From: Larus michahellis
Taxonomy: Eukaryota > Chordata > Aves > Charadriiformes > Laridae
Assembly: GCF_964199755.1 (NCBI RefSeq)
Contig: NC_133897.1
Location: forward strand, 18,528,492 to 18,592,491
Reading direction: 5' to 3'
DNA: 64,000 nt
Shown in pieces: positions 1 through 12,600 of this stretch. Both the position numbers and the translations under genes were made by a program. Below the pieces are notes generated by a model that saw nothing but the letters and a program-made list of their open reading frames with translations, was not told the DNA's origin and made no database searches. The first letter of the stretch is position 1; every line of letters starts with the position of its first letter.

Positions 1-739
1 ATGATGGCAAGGGGAGCGCTGAATGGCTCTTTCTGTTGGGACCTGTCCCATTTAATGTTTGTCAGTGACCTGGGGAAGGCAATGGACTGCTTGCTCATAG
101 AGTTTGCAAGTACACCAAATCACCAGTTGAGGCAAGGGAGACGGTTTTGATAGAGTCAAGGGAAGGGCTGCCATTCAGAGATGCCTAGGCAGCGCTGGAG
201 CCGGCCAACAGGAACGTTAGGAAATTCAGCAAGGAGAAATGCAAAGTCCTGCACCTGAGAGGGACTTGCACTTGCACTTGCAGTGATACAGAATACTGCA
301 CGCAGCTTTGGCCCTCCAGTATGGGAAAGATGTGTCTAAACTACAATGGGTTCAGCAGAGGACCACCTGTACCGTCAAGAGCTGGAGCATTTCCCTATGA
401 GGAGAAACTAAGGAAATTGTGCTTTTCCAGCCTGTAGAAGGGAGAGCTTCAAGCAGACTTAATAGCAGCCTTCTGGTACCTACAAGGAGGCCAGTCATCC
501 AAAAGATGGAGCTGGGCTTTTCACAGTGATGCGTGGCAAGAGGCTGAGAGACAACAGACATAAGCTGAAACCACTGACTGAATGTAGGGAAAACCTTTTT
601 CTCTCTGAGACCAGTCAAACATTGCAATAGGGTGCCCAAAGAGGTTGTGCCATCTCCATCAATGGAGATTTTCAAGATCAGGCTGGATAAAACCCTGAGA
701 ACCTGGTCTAACCTTGTAGCCAACTCTATGATTCTATGA
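1..739 (+). repeat. CR1 LINE fragment, 3' end
   Basis: This is a degraded 3' portion of a CR1 non-LTR retrotransposon in sense orientation. It shows CR1 landmarks in order: a segment equivalent to the end of the reverse-transcriptase frame ('gtcagtgacctgg' near 61-74), the 'caaagtcctgcacctgaga' stretch near 243-260, the 'aggctggataaaaccctgag' segment near 681-700, and a terminal 'ctatgattctatga' tail near 725-738. No long frame is open, so it is inactive. The 229-aa minus-strand open frame over 352-1041 is mostly antisense of this repeat and is not a gene. The 5' boundary may lie off the left edge of the window. The family call is firm; the subfamily is not assigned. Confidence 0.85.
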
Positions 740-3700
740 CATTGGACTAAAGACGTCCTGAGATCCTTTCTATTCTGAATTATTCTATGATTGTGCAATC
801 CTAATATAGTATCACAATTCGGTGCTATTTTAAAGCTGGGATAGTAATAGCAAAATCTTCTTAATTGTTCTGAATATTTAAATGGTTCGGCTGTGCATTG
901 CTCTTGCATTTGGAACCCAGAAATGCTACATATGCTCTGTACATTCTCCAAACAGCTTGTATTTGTGCTTATTTGCTGGTATGACGTGCTAACTGTGCAA
1001 AAAATTTTGGACTCTCGCCGTAGAATATAGATACCTGCCAACAGAAAATGAAGGCTACATAGTGCTGCAAATGCTTTCTCTGTCTATGGAAAGTGACTCT
1101 TATGTGCCAGAAAGAAGCATTTATACCACATGCTTTTTTACTGCTTCTCACATCTGTTAACATTTACATGTGTCAGAAAACAATACCTGAACAGTAAAGG
1201 GAAGGGATACATGAAGTTCAAGGGCATTGCATCAAGAAAAAGGACGTTATATTGCACTGGTGCATTGGAATAAGAAAAAGATTTCTTGGACTTGTCAAAT
1301 GTATCTAATATGTGGGTATGGTCTGTGTATACAATCTATGAATACATTTCCATACCTGAATTGGACAACCCAAGTTGCCAGTAAATCGAACTGAACCCAT
1401 GAAAGGGTCAAGGAGTGGCAGTCAGGAAGCGAAAGAATTATAGCTTTCTTGGTACATACAAAAAGAATAAAGTTTTATTTCATTTAAGGCAGGATTTATA
1501 TCAAAATCTTCAAAGTTAGATTCCTAAATATGGACCTACTTAAATTGAAATATTTTGCATTTTCGATAATCTTCTCTTCAGCTGCCTTTTTGTTAGCACA
1601 AAAGGAGTAGGTTGACTGACAAATGTTGCTGTATATCCTCAGTCCTCAGAGGCAGCTACTGTATTAGACCGTGTTTCCAAGAATATTCCTTTGAAGTCGT
1701 ATTATGAAAACCCCGAGCCGCAGTGCAGTACAGGATTTTGTATGACGTGGCAGGTCTTATGGATGTTACCACTGGCAAGTGACTTGGAAGAACAATGAAT
1801 TAGAGAGGAACTGATCCTTGATCTCCCAAACTCAGAAGGGAAAAAACCAGTATTTGATACCTTTATAAAAATTGCTGTTTGCATTGGTTCCATTCATGCC
1901 ACTAATTCTTAAGAAATCTATTTGGGTACTTTTAACCAGTGTTATGTAGTACACTGTTCTTTGATACCTAACACTGATTTTCCAAAATGCACCTTCAATA
2001 AAGAGCACAGTTCCCCCCCCACTACTATTTTTATTGTTTAATATTGAGCTGTGCGTGGAAAGTGACAGAAAAATATCTATTTTCCTAAGTTTTCTGAGCC
2101 TAGAAAGAAGTGATGGATAAAATAAATAAATAATCTTGAATTGAGTCCTACCTAACATGTAGTCATAATAAAGGTAAAGATCTATTTTTGCTGTTTGCTA
2201 TATTTCTACTAGATAATGTGTCCCCAAAATATTATTTTTGTGATGAAAAGCTCTTACAAGCTGATAAGAAATCTTATGATGAAATTCTGAAAGTTTGAGT
2301 TCCCCATTCACTGCGCTGAAGAAGCCTTCCACTAGGTCAGTGAAGATGCAGTGAATAATCACATAAGGCATATAGTTTCCTTGCCCTCAAATTTCAAACT
2401 TACGGCTTTACCAAAACCACTGTATGAATGGTATGTGCATACATATTTGGGGGTTTGAGTCAAGGATATGAAGGATCTATACGAGTTTTCCTCTGTAAGT
2501 TATACAAGAAAGTTGAGAGGCACCCAAAGAAACACTTTATAGTTTAAGCTGATGAGAAGTCAGCTGGTGGAAAATAGCAAGGAGGAAAGATCTTCATCCA
2601 GCAATATTTCTGAAGAAAAAAAAAAAAAGAAGCATCTGATAAGACTTGCATTCTGGTCTTTGTGCTTTGTAGAGCAGCTTTATCACTACGCAAAGATGGG
2701 CTCCTTGGTCTTTCTGCCAGTTGAAGTCAGTGGTGAAACTTCCAGTGACTTCTCTGGTTGCTGCTCCTGGCCCAACATTTCCATGCAAGTAAAGTTTAAA
2801 AATACAAAGCTTTCTCATATCATTTCTTCTCATGTAATTGTAACTCTGGCATATGCCTTTAGGAGAGTTCACACTTTAAGAATTCTTATCTAGCTATTTG
2901 TACAGAGACATGTGATTACATTAATGGAAATTATAGGAAGACTTGCTAGAAAAAACCTATCATTTATGCTTAATTTACATAATACTCTTTTTGACATAAT
3001 TCAGGCCCATCACAGCCACCTTTACAAGTTACATGTAGGGGTCAAAGGGTGAAAGGTGACTGGCAAGATGCTTGTTTTGTACATTTGGCTAACACAAATA
3101 CTTCCTCAAGTATAAAATGCTTTGATCTCTATAAGCAAATGCCATATGTGTGCAGCTGTGGCCCATGCCTCATGAATGCTGGAAGGTTACAAAAAGGTAG
3201 CATACGAATTTGATGTCTGCATTCAATTTATGCTTTTATATTTAGCAGTTCATAATTTTGTGTAATATTTTAGCTGTATGAAAAATATGCACCGGAGTTG
3301 AGTGATAACAGATTTCTCTGTGGTTTGACTCAACGTTGTTTGGGTGAACACAGAATCCTAAGTATTGCAGACTGAAAATACAGGTTTTAATTAGAGCTGT
3401 CTGAGCTTCAAAATACCTGAACGCACATTAAGCTTGGCAGGTTTTCAGAGATCTGGGGATTGCATGGAGCTGATTTAAGCTAAGCAAGAGTCTTCTGTTT
3501 TCCAGCATATATTGCATTTGCAGTTGCATCACTGACTTGCAACACACTGAGGAAGTGAGATCCAAAACCATTATTAATAGTTTTCTGATATGTAAAAATG
3601 TTTTATCATGAAGGCCTGTCTTATGTCATACTTGTGTTGAACAATACCTTACTCCAAGGGAATTTCCACTGAAAAAATTGAATGACTTCCAGAGTAGAGG

Positions 3701-4359
3701 ATCTACTCCACATGACTGAAAAGCTGAATCAGCGCCAGAAATTTGGTGCCTTTTTTGAGCTTTTGTTTTTCACTTTTACATGCAAATGTTTAAGAATTAT
3801 ATGCCTTGATCTGTATCCCTCAGGCTGTTTAATGTGCGTGGTTTGCTGTAACAACAAAGAAACCAAAACTGCTGCAGTCAATGGGACATGCACATGGATC
3901 CAGTTTCAGGATCAAGGCCAAAAAAAACCAACTACGGCTTTGTTTATTAAAAATCTTGAGCATGTACAAATAAACTAGTGTACCTGGGGAAGAAACCATT
4001 ATATCAATTATAGCATATGCAATTTCTACTTAGAAAAAAAAAATCCATGTCACAACCAATAGACAGGCGTGATACGCTAAACAGAAAATCAGTCACAAAA
4101 ATATCAAATTAGAGGTACAAATATGATAAAATATAAAGCAACATGCTCTATGTGTATGTTAATACATAGAGATGTACAAAAGTATACATATATAGGTATA
4201 CATACATATATAATACAGGGTTGTTAATATGATTGTTAGTATTTTAGTATGTGTCTGAGTAAATTCATGCAATTGTTCTAGATATGATTTGAATATTATT
4301 TAAATAATAGCATACTTATTTGTTTTTCTTATACTGTTTCTCTCTTGTATTTTTGCTAG
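740..4359 (+). other. ODAD2: Presumed last intron of ODAD2
   Basis: This AT-rich stretch lies between the CR1 fragment and the terminal ODAD2 exon. I saw no further ODAD2 exon: the expected penultimate armadillo-repeat coding sequence is not recognisable, so it should lie left of the window. The intron ends in a pyrimidine-rich tract and an AG at 4358-4359. An alternating purine-pyrimidine AT-rich block occupies about 4140-4215. The open frames at 2552-2893 and 3682-3978 are low-complexity or unsupported and are taken as chance. Confidence 0.6.
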
Positions 4360-4473
4360 CTCCTACTGGCTATGGTAGGCTCTACAGATGAAACTCTGCA
4401 GGAGGCAGCAGCTGGTTGCATAGCAAACATTCGCAGATTGGCTCTAGCAACAGAAAAAGCAAAGTATGGCTGA
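4360..4473 (+). CDS. ODAD2: ODAD2 (ARMC4) terminal coding exon, partial gene
   Basis: This is the last coding exon of outer dynein arm docking complex subunit 2, formerly ARMC4. The protein is a long armadillo-repeat protein needed to target and anchor outer dynein arms on motile-cilium axonemes. The exon starts in phase 0 straight after 'ttttgctag' and encodes 37 residues plus TGA. It opens [11 protein letters not shown], continues through [20 protein letters not shown] and ends AKYG. This matches the conserved C-terminus of vertebrate ODAD2 closely, with small differences such as a final YG where the human protein, from memory, ends YT. The exon is the final part of the last ARM repeat. All upstream exons are outside the window, and MKX follows in the same orientation. 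It is too short to appear as a long open frame and was found by reading the translation after the acceptor. Confidence 0.93.
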   Translation, partial: LLLAMVGSTDETLQEAAAGCIANIRRLALATEKAKYG

Positions 4474-4595
4474 TGCTTTAGCAGCTTTTACCACCACACT
4501 TGTTTTGCAGTACAGCTACGTTTAAATACGTGATTACTCCTAGCATCTGTATTTCATAGCAGAGCTCATTTACATGAGGATAATTTAACAACAAA

Positions 4596-4601
4596 AATAA
4601 A
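4596..4601 (+). terminator. ODAD2: Proximal poly(A) signal for ODAD2
   Basis: A canonical AATAAA lies about 120 nt after the ODAD2 stop codon. The downstream sequence is T-rich ('gtttttacatttttggtttg'). It is plausible as a minor site. Confidence 0.4.
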
Positions 4602-4808
4602 TCTGTGGAAAATTATATTTGTTTTTACATTTTTGGTTTGTCAACGTCTAGCTTTTATAAAACTCACACCTAGTTTTGTGTGTCTTTTAGTGTTACATCA
4701 TTCAAAAGACTATCAGTTAAGATATGTCAAAGTCTTTTTCTACAATTAATACGCTTGTATTTGAAATTCATTGTAGATATAAATGGTTTTGCGTATCTGT
4801 GACATTAC

Positions 4809-4814
4809 AATAAA
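4809..4814 (+). terminator. ODAD2: Distal poly(A) signal for ODAD2
   Basis: A canonical AATAAA is followed 15-30 nt later by a GT-rich element ('gcgtgtgtggttgtgc'). This is the textbook arrangement of hexamer plus downstream GU-rich element. I think it is the main ODAD2 3' end. Confidence 0.6.
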
Positions 4815-4839
4815 ATTTCCTTCACTGCGTGTGTGGTTG

Positions 4840-7800
4840 TGCAATGATTTATGAATGTCTTGAACAATTCCCTTCGTGCTAAACTTGTCCAATCATCCTG
4901 TCATTATGTTTTTGCCTGTTTGATCACTTGCAATTCACAGGAGAGGACAAAATACAGATACATCAATCTCACATCTGGTGTTATATAAGGACTGCAAACA
5001 GCTGTAGCAGTAGACATCACTCCAAATTTCCTGTTTCTACTAACATCAAACAAAATAGTACTTAATTTTATAAGTAGCTGGTGAAATGTGTTTTAATTAA
5101 CATGTTTAGCTCAAATTTAAATTTAGCAGCTGTAAATAGAAAGTGGAGAATTACATTTACGTTTATACATTATCTTATTGTGGGGTTTTTTTTGTTTTTA
5201 AACTGAGGACAACATTGTATTGACGTAGTGACTTTATTTTTCTTCATAAAATTATATTCAGAATAAGAGTTGCTTTCAATAACCACATAAACAATGTTTG
5301 ATATTGTAGATTACAGACCCACTGTATGTACCGTGTTCAACAATATTAAAGTATTTCCCTGAGAGCAGTAACGTCTTAATTACAAGCACAGACTGCTGAC
5401 AAACCTGAAAAAACCCAAATGTTTAAATAACTTGTGTTTGTCAAGTACTCACTTCTGAGTGATTTTTTTAGTGACCTTAATTTTCTTGTTTTGGAAGTAG
5501 TTTGTAATTTCATTATTTTTCTTCTAACTAGCATGGCTACTCAAGGCGACTAATTTTATTGATAGCAGAAGCTTCTAAGGAAGACATAATGCAAATCCAA
5601 CTTCTTATTTATGTTTTCTCTGAAGCAGACGTGAAGGCTCAGTTAATATTTTGGTTTAGAATGATGCAATTCTGAAAACGGAGGATTGCACTGGGCCCGT
5701 AGGGCAGGTGTAGAGAGTATTGTAAAGGAAACAAAGTACGGACAGGTGCTGACAGCGTGGAGATCAAAATATTAACCCAAGTAATATTTTTTGATCAAGG
5801 CAAACACCAGCATAGTCATGGGTTTGTCACAAGTTCCATCAGCAACCAGTGACCAAGCAAATACTATTTTAGGTATTTTCCAGCTCTATCCCATAGGGCT
5901 GGTGTGTTATTTTGAATAAATATATCCCTATTATTATACTGATGTCACAGCTGTAGTAGTATCATATGCTTCATCACTATACCCAAAAATACTTCTAAAA
6001 TAAATGCTAATTGCCAAATTCATTTGGAAGAGGAGAGGGTTGGTTTTATTTTTGTCTTTTCTGGGAGAAGAGCTGTAGATCCAAATAGTTCATCACAGTC
6101 TTGCTTATGAAAAATATGTAAAATGGTGACTTATTTTTCTAACTGTTGACGGGAAAAAAAACTCACTGACAATAACTGTTGTCCTCAACATGACCTCTCC
6201 AGGCACTCTTGACCATTTAGTGTGGATTTCAAATGGAACAAGTTCTAATGTAAACTTAATTTTATGACGCAGGCGTCAGGGCAATAAATGTCATGTTGCT
6301 GACAATGAAATGGCCTCAGCTTGCCACTCTCACTCATGCTGGTAGCCCTCATGCCTCTGAGTTGTTGATCAGAAGTCTCTATTTTAAGTCCTCAGACAGT
6401 TAATCCCAGACTTAAGCTGACTTATTTGTCCTGTTTTCTTTTCCTCTCCTATGCCTGCAGTTTTTAAGTTCTGTACAAGGAGAAGAAATGCTGACATCGA
6501 TACAGATCACCACACGGGCAAAGGATCAGTATTAAAAAAATACATCTCTCTTGGCCAAAACTGGTGGATGCCATGTAATTGATACAAAGAGATTTAGTTG
6601 TTGGAAAGAGAATAAATGAATGTGATCCCTAGCCTTTCTGAGCAGCGCAGTACAGCGTGTACATTTGAAAAGCTTCCACTTTCTCCGCAGGGCTGTGTTG
6701 AGTTTCACAGCGCCGCAGCCCTCTGAAAAGGGATCCTCACAAAGCTGGGTCCCACTTGCTGCTCACACACCCCTCCTGGCAGCCCCCGTCAGCCTATTCA
6801 AGCCCTGGCACCGACTGGAGCAGCCGCAGCCGCCCTGGTCCCAGCATTCCCACCGCATATAACCGGGCACCAGCCAGTTCCTGCTCCCCGGCTCCTGTGG
6901 TGGACGGGAAATGCCTTCACTGCGTTCTCTTTCCACCAGCTGCTACTTGTCCACGTAAACCTGTAGCCTCTTAGGAAATACGGTTACACTGAGCACTGCA
7001 GCTCAACATTACATTCAGTGCAGAGCAATTTCATGTGCAAATTCAATGTAGAGTCGTATTTTAATTGCAAAAATGAAGTGACATAAAAAGGAGGACCAGC
7101 CTCTGTTCTGTTCATTTGCCATTGCCTGCTCAGTGTGCTCCCTCTTTCTTTTCTCTATGCAATTCCTGTATTTTCACAGTCTTGTAATAGTTTCAGTTTA
7201 TTTACAGCAATATTACCGTCAGCAGAAAGTATCTGTCACTTTTGACAATTTTGGGACCCAGCTTCCGGCTCTACATGGAGCGTCGCGCTCCAACTTACAG
7301 CCACAAGGCCAGGCCCGCTCTTCACTGGCTGCTCCTTTTCAGCTTCGTTTCTCATTTTCATTAAAATGTCAGAAAACAGAGGCCAAGTAAGAACAGTTGT
7401 CATGAGAAAGTGTTGGTTTGAGTATGGAAATGCTGTAGTTGATGAGAAAAAGAGCAAGAGAAGAAATCTTTCACCTTTTTGCAATTATTTCTGGAAGCTT
7501 AAAGGCCCACCACATCTTTCAGTCTACGCGTCTGTCGGCAGCAAGATAGCTTTTCTTCTACCACTCCGTGACTTTATGATTTATTGCTTGGTGACAGATA
7601 ACCATTATCAATAATTTAATTGTCCCAGGATGTTCAAACTACACATTTGAATCTGGGATTTATGTTCATTTCCTCTTAATGCTCATGCTAATGACAAGTG
7701 CATGTGTTCTGACACACAATATTGTCTCCAAGTTGTTAGGGAAATATAAACTTCACGGCCTGGGTGCAATGGATCTGCAATATATTAGGGGCTTTGTTAT

Positions 7801-10800
7801 TCTGCTCCATCACTGAAACTTTTCTTTGGCGAGTAAATGAGCTTGAGATTCACATGGCTGTCTTGAGAATTGACTCACTAATTTGCTTTAGGCTAACCGA
7901 TGGCTTTGTGGAAAGCACGGTACCTCTTTCATTCCATCTCTCCTGAAATGAGTCGAATGAGCTGCTGACGTCGGGGGTCAGATGTGAATCGCCCCACGAG
8001 GCTGAAGTAGATAATATGTTAGTTTAAGAATTTCATCTCATAATAAATTAAATGGCTGTTCCTTGCACATTTCCACCAAAATAATCTTTTTTTTACCCAT
8101 GACAGCAGGATGACAGCAATGGAAACATGTAACATGTTTCTTCAGCACTGGTAGTCAAGTTTCCATGCGGGCTGTTTGCGGAGCTTATTTCCAGAGCCAG
8201 AAGGTAACTGCTCGCCCACTGTAAATTGCGGTTTGTCTCTTCTTCAGCTGCTTAAGCTTTGCCACACACTGCTCAGGATCCAGAACAACGGAAGGAAGCA
8301 GTGCTGCACTTGGCCGCTTCTCAATTCAGACAACCTAATCTTCTGCTGTTCGGTGACCTGGCACATGCCAGGACCGGCCTGTCTGCAGCCGTAGCCATTG
8401 CAGCGGGAAGTCACATTGCCCCCTTTCTGAAGAAATTAATTTTAGCAATTATTGTTCTCTCCCCTGCTTAAACAGAGATATTCCTCAACGCTCAATATTT
8501 TGCTGCTTCGGCTATTCAAACCAGACAGAAGTCATCCATTTTCATGAATCTTTTCCTTGAGTGCGATTTTACATTGTAACGTGCGCTTTTCATCCTACTG
8601 CCTAGTTATCAGTTCAGTAATATGACTTGCTGGGAAGGATTTCCATGGACAGCATCACCATGGCTTGTGTTTATCCTCTTGACTTGTTTCTGTGCTATCT
8701 GCCAGACACCATTCAGTTGGCAAGTTCCTCTCTCTTGTTGTCATTGGCAAGTTATGTGTTTTATCCTCGTCTACGTGGAGCACGGTACCCTTCAGCTGCT
8801 TGATCTTTCTTCTACAAGGACTGTAACCAATTCTACTTTGAACACAAATGGTTTTTTTCTGAAAGGTTCATAAACCCACGTAAGGAAGCTTTGACTTTAG
8901 CTACCAAATTATATGGGATGGCCTAATCCTATCACTTTTTCAGTTCTTCAGTGGCACAAAACCATCTTCACTAATTTCATGTGTTTTCTTCCGTTATTTG
9001 GGAACCCTGACGTGGTGACAAGATAAGTAGTTGGCCAGTCAAAATCTTTGCTTGTTGTCATTTTGAGTGTGTATTGGAGAAAGGCCAGAAGAATGACTTT
9101 ATAATAATGTTGAACCATGAAACAATAGGTCATAAACCAGCAGTTTTCAGTCAACTCCGCATTGCGTCAGGATCCTGGAGTGCCTTTAAAGCTTCTCCAC
9201 TCTTCATTAGGTGAGAATTTGCCTAGAAACTGGGGGCAGGGGGAGGGGATTGTTCATTACAATCTCGGTGGTAAGGTTTTGTCCCTCCATGCCGCAACAC
9301 AGCCCACTTCTCCAAGGGGCTTGGTGAATGCAGGAGAGCAACACAGAGCAGAGCACCTGCGATTCAGTGGGTGCTTCTGCCAGCAGAATTTTGCTCCAAT
9401 GGCCGAGCCTTGAACTGCGCCTTCTAATACCCAGATTAAATAACTAGGGATTTGTGTACTGCTTCTGGGAAGAAGAAAAAGGCTTTAATAAAAATGGTAA
9501 TTAAAAAGTTACAGATGCTGATAAAATTAAGAACATATGATATGGAATTGAAATGATTTAGTGTTGAAAAATGTTGGTTGATTCGGTAGTAGTTAAATTT
9601 CCAAATAACTTGTCTTGAACAAGCAAATAGTTTTAAGCATTTGGCTACGTGTCTTTTAAAAAAATGTGAACACAGATCATGTTGCTGGTTCCCTCTACCA
9701 CAGACTGGTAAAGGCTGCGCTATAAAATTAGTGCAGTAAACCACTCATCTTTCCAGTTGCTGGATTCTCTTCTCCAATCGACAGCCTTTTGGGGCCTTCT
9801 TGGCTCTTCAGCAAAAAGCACCAAGTGCAGTTCTGTTGCTCTAATGAAAAAATAACAACAACGTCTGGGAAGCCATAGAATGATGCAATAACTGTGCTGC
9901 TCTGCTTCCTTTAATGTGATGAAGCTTGCATATTTGCCTGGCCCCACTGTTTTACTCCTGCCAGTATTGTACTGTAAAGAGACTTGGCAGAACACGTTCA
10001 AAGGCTGTTCGTGGTTTTTCACTCAGCATTAAACCTTCCAATGACGGAAGGGTGGGGGAACCCATACTGGGACAAACAGACACTCAAAAAGTGGGGAAAC
10101 AGAAGAGGAGAAGGAGGCTGGTGGTAGATGGTCAGCAGTTTAGTAAACCTTGGTTATGGGACCGGGGTTGATTAGGGCCAAGCTGAGACCCGCTGGAGGA
10201 CGATAACATGTATTAAACTGCTGGGTCTTTTCTGACCACTTTCCAGGGGGCAACCAGCCCAAAGGAAAAACAGCTCCTAATGTTCTGAGATAAGAGATCG
10301 GTGTTGCTTCAGTCTTGATAACCAAAGTCACACCGTCCTTGATAACTGTGCTTGGTCACAAGGGGTGCAATAGTGCAGAGGGTCTAGGATTGCCACTTTT
10401 TGTGCTGTGTTTGCCCAGTATATGGAAAATTCCTGTCCCCATGGCTGCCAGTCTTGCTGTCCAGATCTTCATTGAACCCACTTACAGCTGACTTTCTTTT
10501 TTAATTACACCATTTGGAAAGCAGACTACCTCATCCTTACCCCTGCATGAGGTTAGGCAGGAAAATATTCAAAGTGGAGCTGGAGCAACTCTTGGAGAGA
10601 AATATGCCATATGCACTTGCAGATGAGGGGCAAAGTATGTTCAGAAGCAGAGGTTATGGTCAGATTGATGCCTCCTTCCAACACGTTCTGCAACTGTCTG
10701 TGGTGGGGTGTCATGTAAAAGGAAAAATATTTGGAAAAGCGGACATCTGCGGGCCAGCCTTGGTATGCTTCCCAGAATGTAATGACTAGGTGAATGTTTT

Positions 10801-12600
10801 TCAGCGCAGCAGCTAAGGAATATAGGTGACTGCCAAACACTGGATCTGATGTGGCGTGAAGAGGTACAAAACAAAGAGGAGTGATTTCTCTGAAGAAACT
10901 GAGGCCTAATTCTTTCCAAACTCGACATTAAAAAAAAACAAAAACAAAACCAAAACAGAACTCTTTTCAGTCCCTCCACGTTGCTTTTCAGATTTTTGCA
11001 TATCTGTAAGACATTGCGTGGACATACTTGTTTTCATCAGTCTTAGGGCTCTGCAAGTACGAGTGTAGACTCATTATTGTCAACACTTCTAAATCAACAC
11101 AGTTACTGAGATCTTTGTTATGATTTCAGTTCCACTGGCAATTACTGATATCTAATTACCACTTAATCTGTTATGAACTTTGTAGGAATGTGTAAAAGAA
11201 ACCACTTTAACTTTTGCTAGAACTGAATTTGAATCATGTGTCTCCTCTCCTACATGACTGCCACATCCACACCCACCAACCTAAAGAACGGAAATATTTC
11301 AGCTTTAAGAGGATAATACTCTGTACTCTACCATGTGCATCCTTGCTCTGGGAGATGGGAAATTCAGGCTCAAGTGCTCCCCAGCACCCTCAGACACTCT
11401 GCAAGTCTCAGAGAGTGTCCATTAGAGAAAGACAACGAGAGAGAGGACCCTCATGGCCCGGTAACAGCTGTTCTGTAGCATGGACAACCATTACAACTAG
11501 GACAAAATGCAGCTGTGATGCTGGGGACTCTGAAAGTGCTGGCCAAAATGCTCAACTCCAGAAGCGGCTTTAGGGCTGTGAAGCATCTCTTTGCAACCTA
11601 AAGTAAGTGTCTATGTCCCTGAGAGGCCTGAGATTGAGCACAGAGCTTCTCCATGGGGTTTCCCAGTGCCACAAGCTCCGCTGGAGGTGCGTACGCATCC
11701 TGCAGTGCTGGGTAGGGGCTTGATAAGCAGCCTGGGCTCAGGGCTCAGAGTGTGCACTGGATGCCCAGAGGCAGATATTTTCATAGAAATCTTAAGAGGC
11801 AGTTTAGAAAGGCTGACCCAGCCAAAGAAAACCCTGGAAAATCCCGCAGAATGAAACAATAAAACTGTCTAAGAATTTAATCCAATGAGAAAGTTAGTAA
11901 TTGTCACAAGTCCACCAGATTTACTTTTCTAAAATGAAACGGGCCAACGAAGTAACAAGTTGTGCTTCTATAATCAACTAGTAGCAGTTTTACAAAGTAG
12001 TAAGAATGTGGAGGGAATTCAGTTACAATCTGCAGGTACTCCTTCAAGGTTTTAACCAATAAGGTTTGTGGAAAAATAGGTGAAATCTCACCAGGTAATA
12101 TTTTGTGTTGGTCAGTACCAAGTGTGATTTGGGCAAACGTGTCTTAAATAACTGCAAACAAAGTGATGGCAAAACAGCTGAATGAGACAGCTGTGGACAT
12201 GCTGCAAACCCAGCCTGCCGTCACCAGGAACACTTAGTTCCCTTGGGAAGCTCTGAGCGATAGGTGGCAGCGCGAAAATCAAAAGACGAATTGTAGAATA
12301 TCGCTTCTGCCCAAGGAAATTCTAAAGGGAGGGATACAGGAGTTACTCCCAGTGATTCCTGCGTCTCCCGCTGGTGTGCAGGCACACGATGTGCTCCGGC
12401 CCTGGCAGCACCGGGGCAGCACAACCGCACCCACGCACCCCGTCTGTCACCGTGCTCTTTGCTGCAGGGCCCACACGAGCGCAGCCGCGTCCTCAGCTGC
12501 AGGGAGGGGTGCTGCTCAGTCGCATCACTGCGTGGAAGGAAGCACAGAGGAAAGAAAGATTTATTAAGGCAGGACTTTGTTAAGGAGCAAAGAAAGATGA
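4840..12600. other. Intergenic DNA, ODAD2 to MKX, proximal part
   Basis: I recognise no exon, RNA gene or complete repeat here. The sequence is mostly AT-rich, with scattered short frames on both strands that have neither splice-site context nor family resemblance. Two stretches, about 6190-6380 and 7620-7920, have the even, non-repetitive composition often seen in conserved noncoding elements; this is an impression, not an alignment. Near 6665-6970 the sequence turns GC-richer without any recognisable gene. Confidence 0.5.

Larger units (their letters stand above)
4474..4830 (+). other. ODAD2: ODAD2 3' UTR (inferred extent)
   Basis: This untranslated sequence runs from the ODAD2 stop codon to the likely cleavage region. 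The end is inferred from the AATAAA at 4809-4814. A shorter form could use the upstream AATAAA at 4596-4601. The sequence is AT-rich and has no open frame of note. Confidence 0.55.

Noticed and set aside
352..1041. 229-codon minus-strand open frame at the left edge
   Set aside because: Its first half is the antisense of a CR1 3' end; it has no domain and no promoter context.
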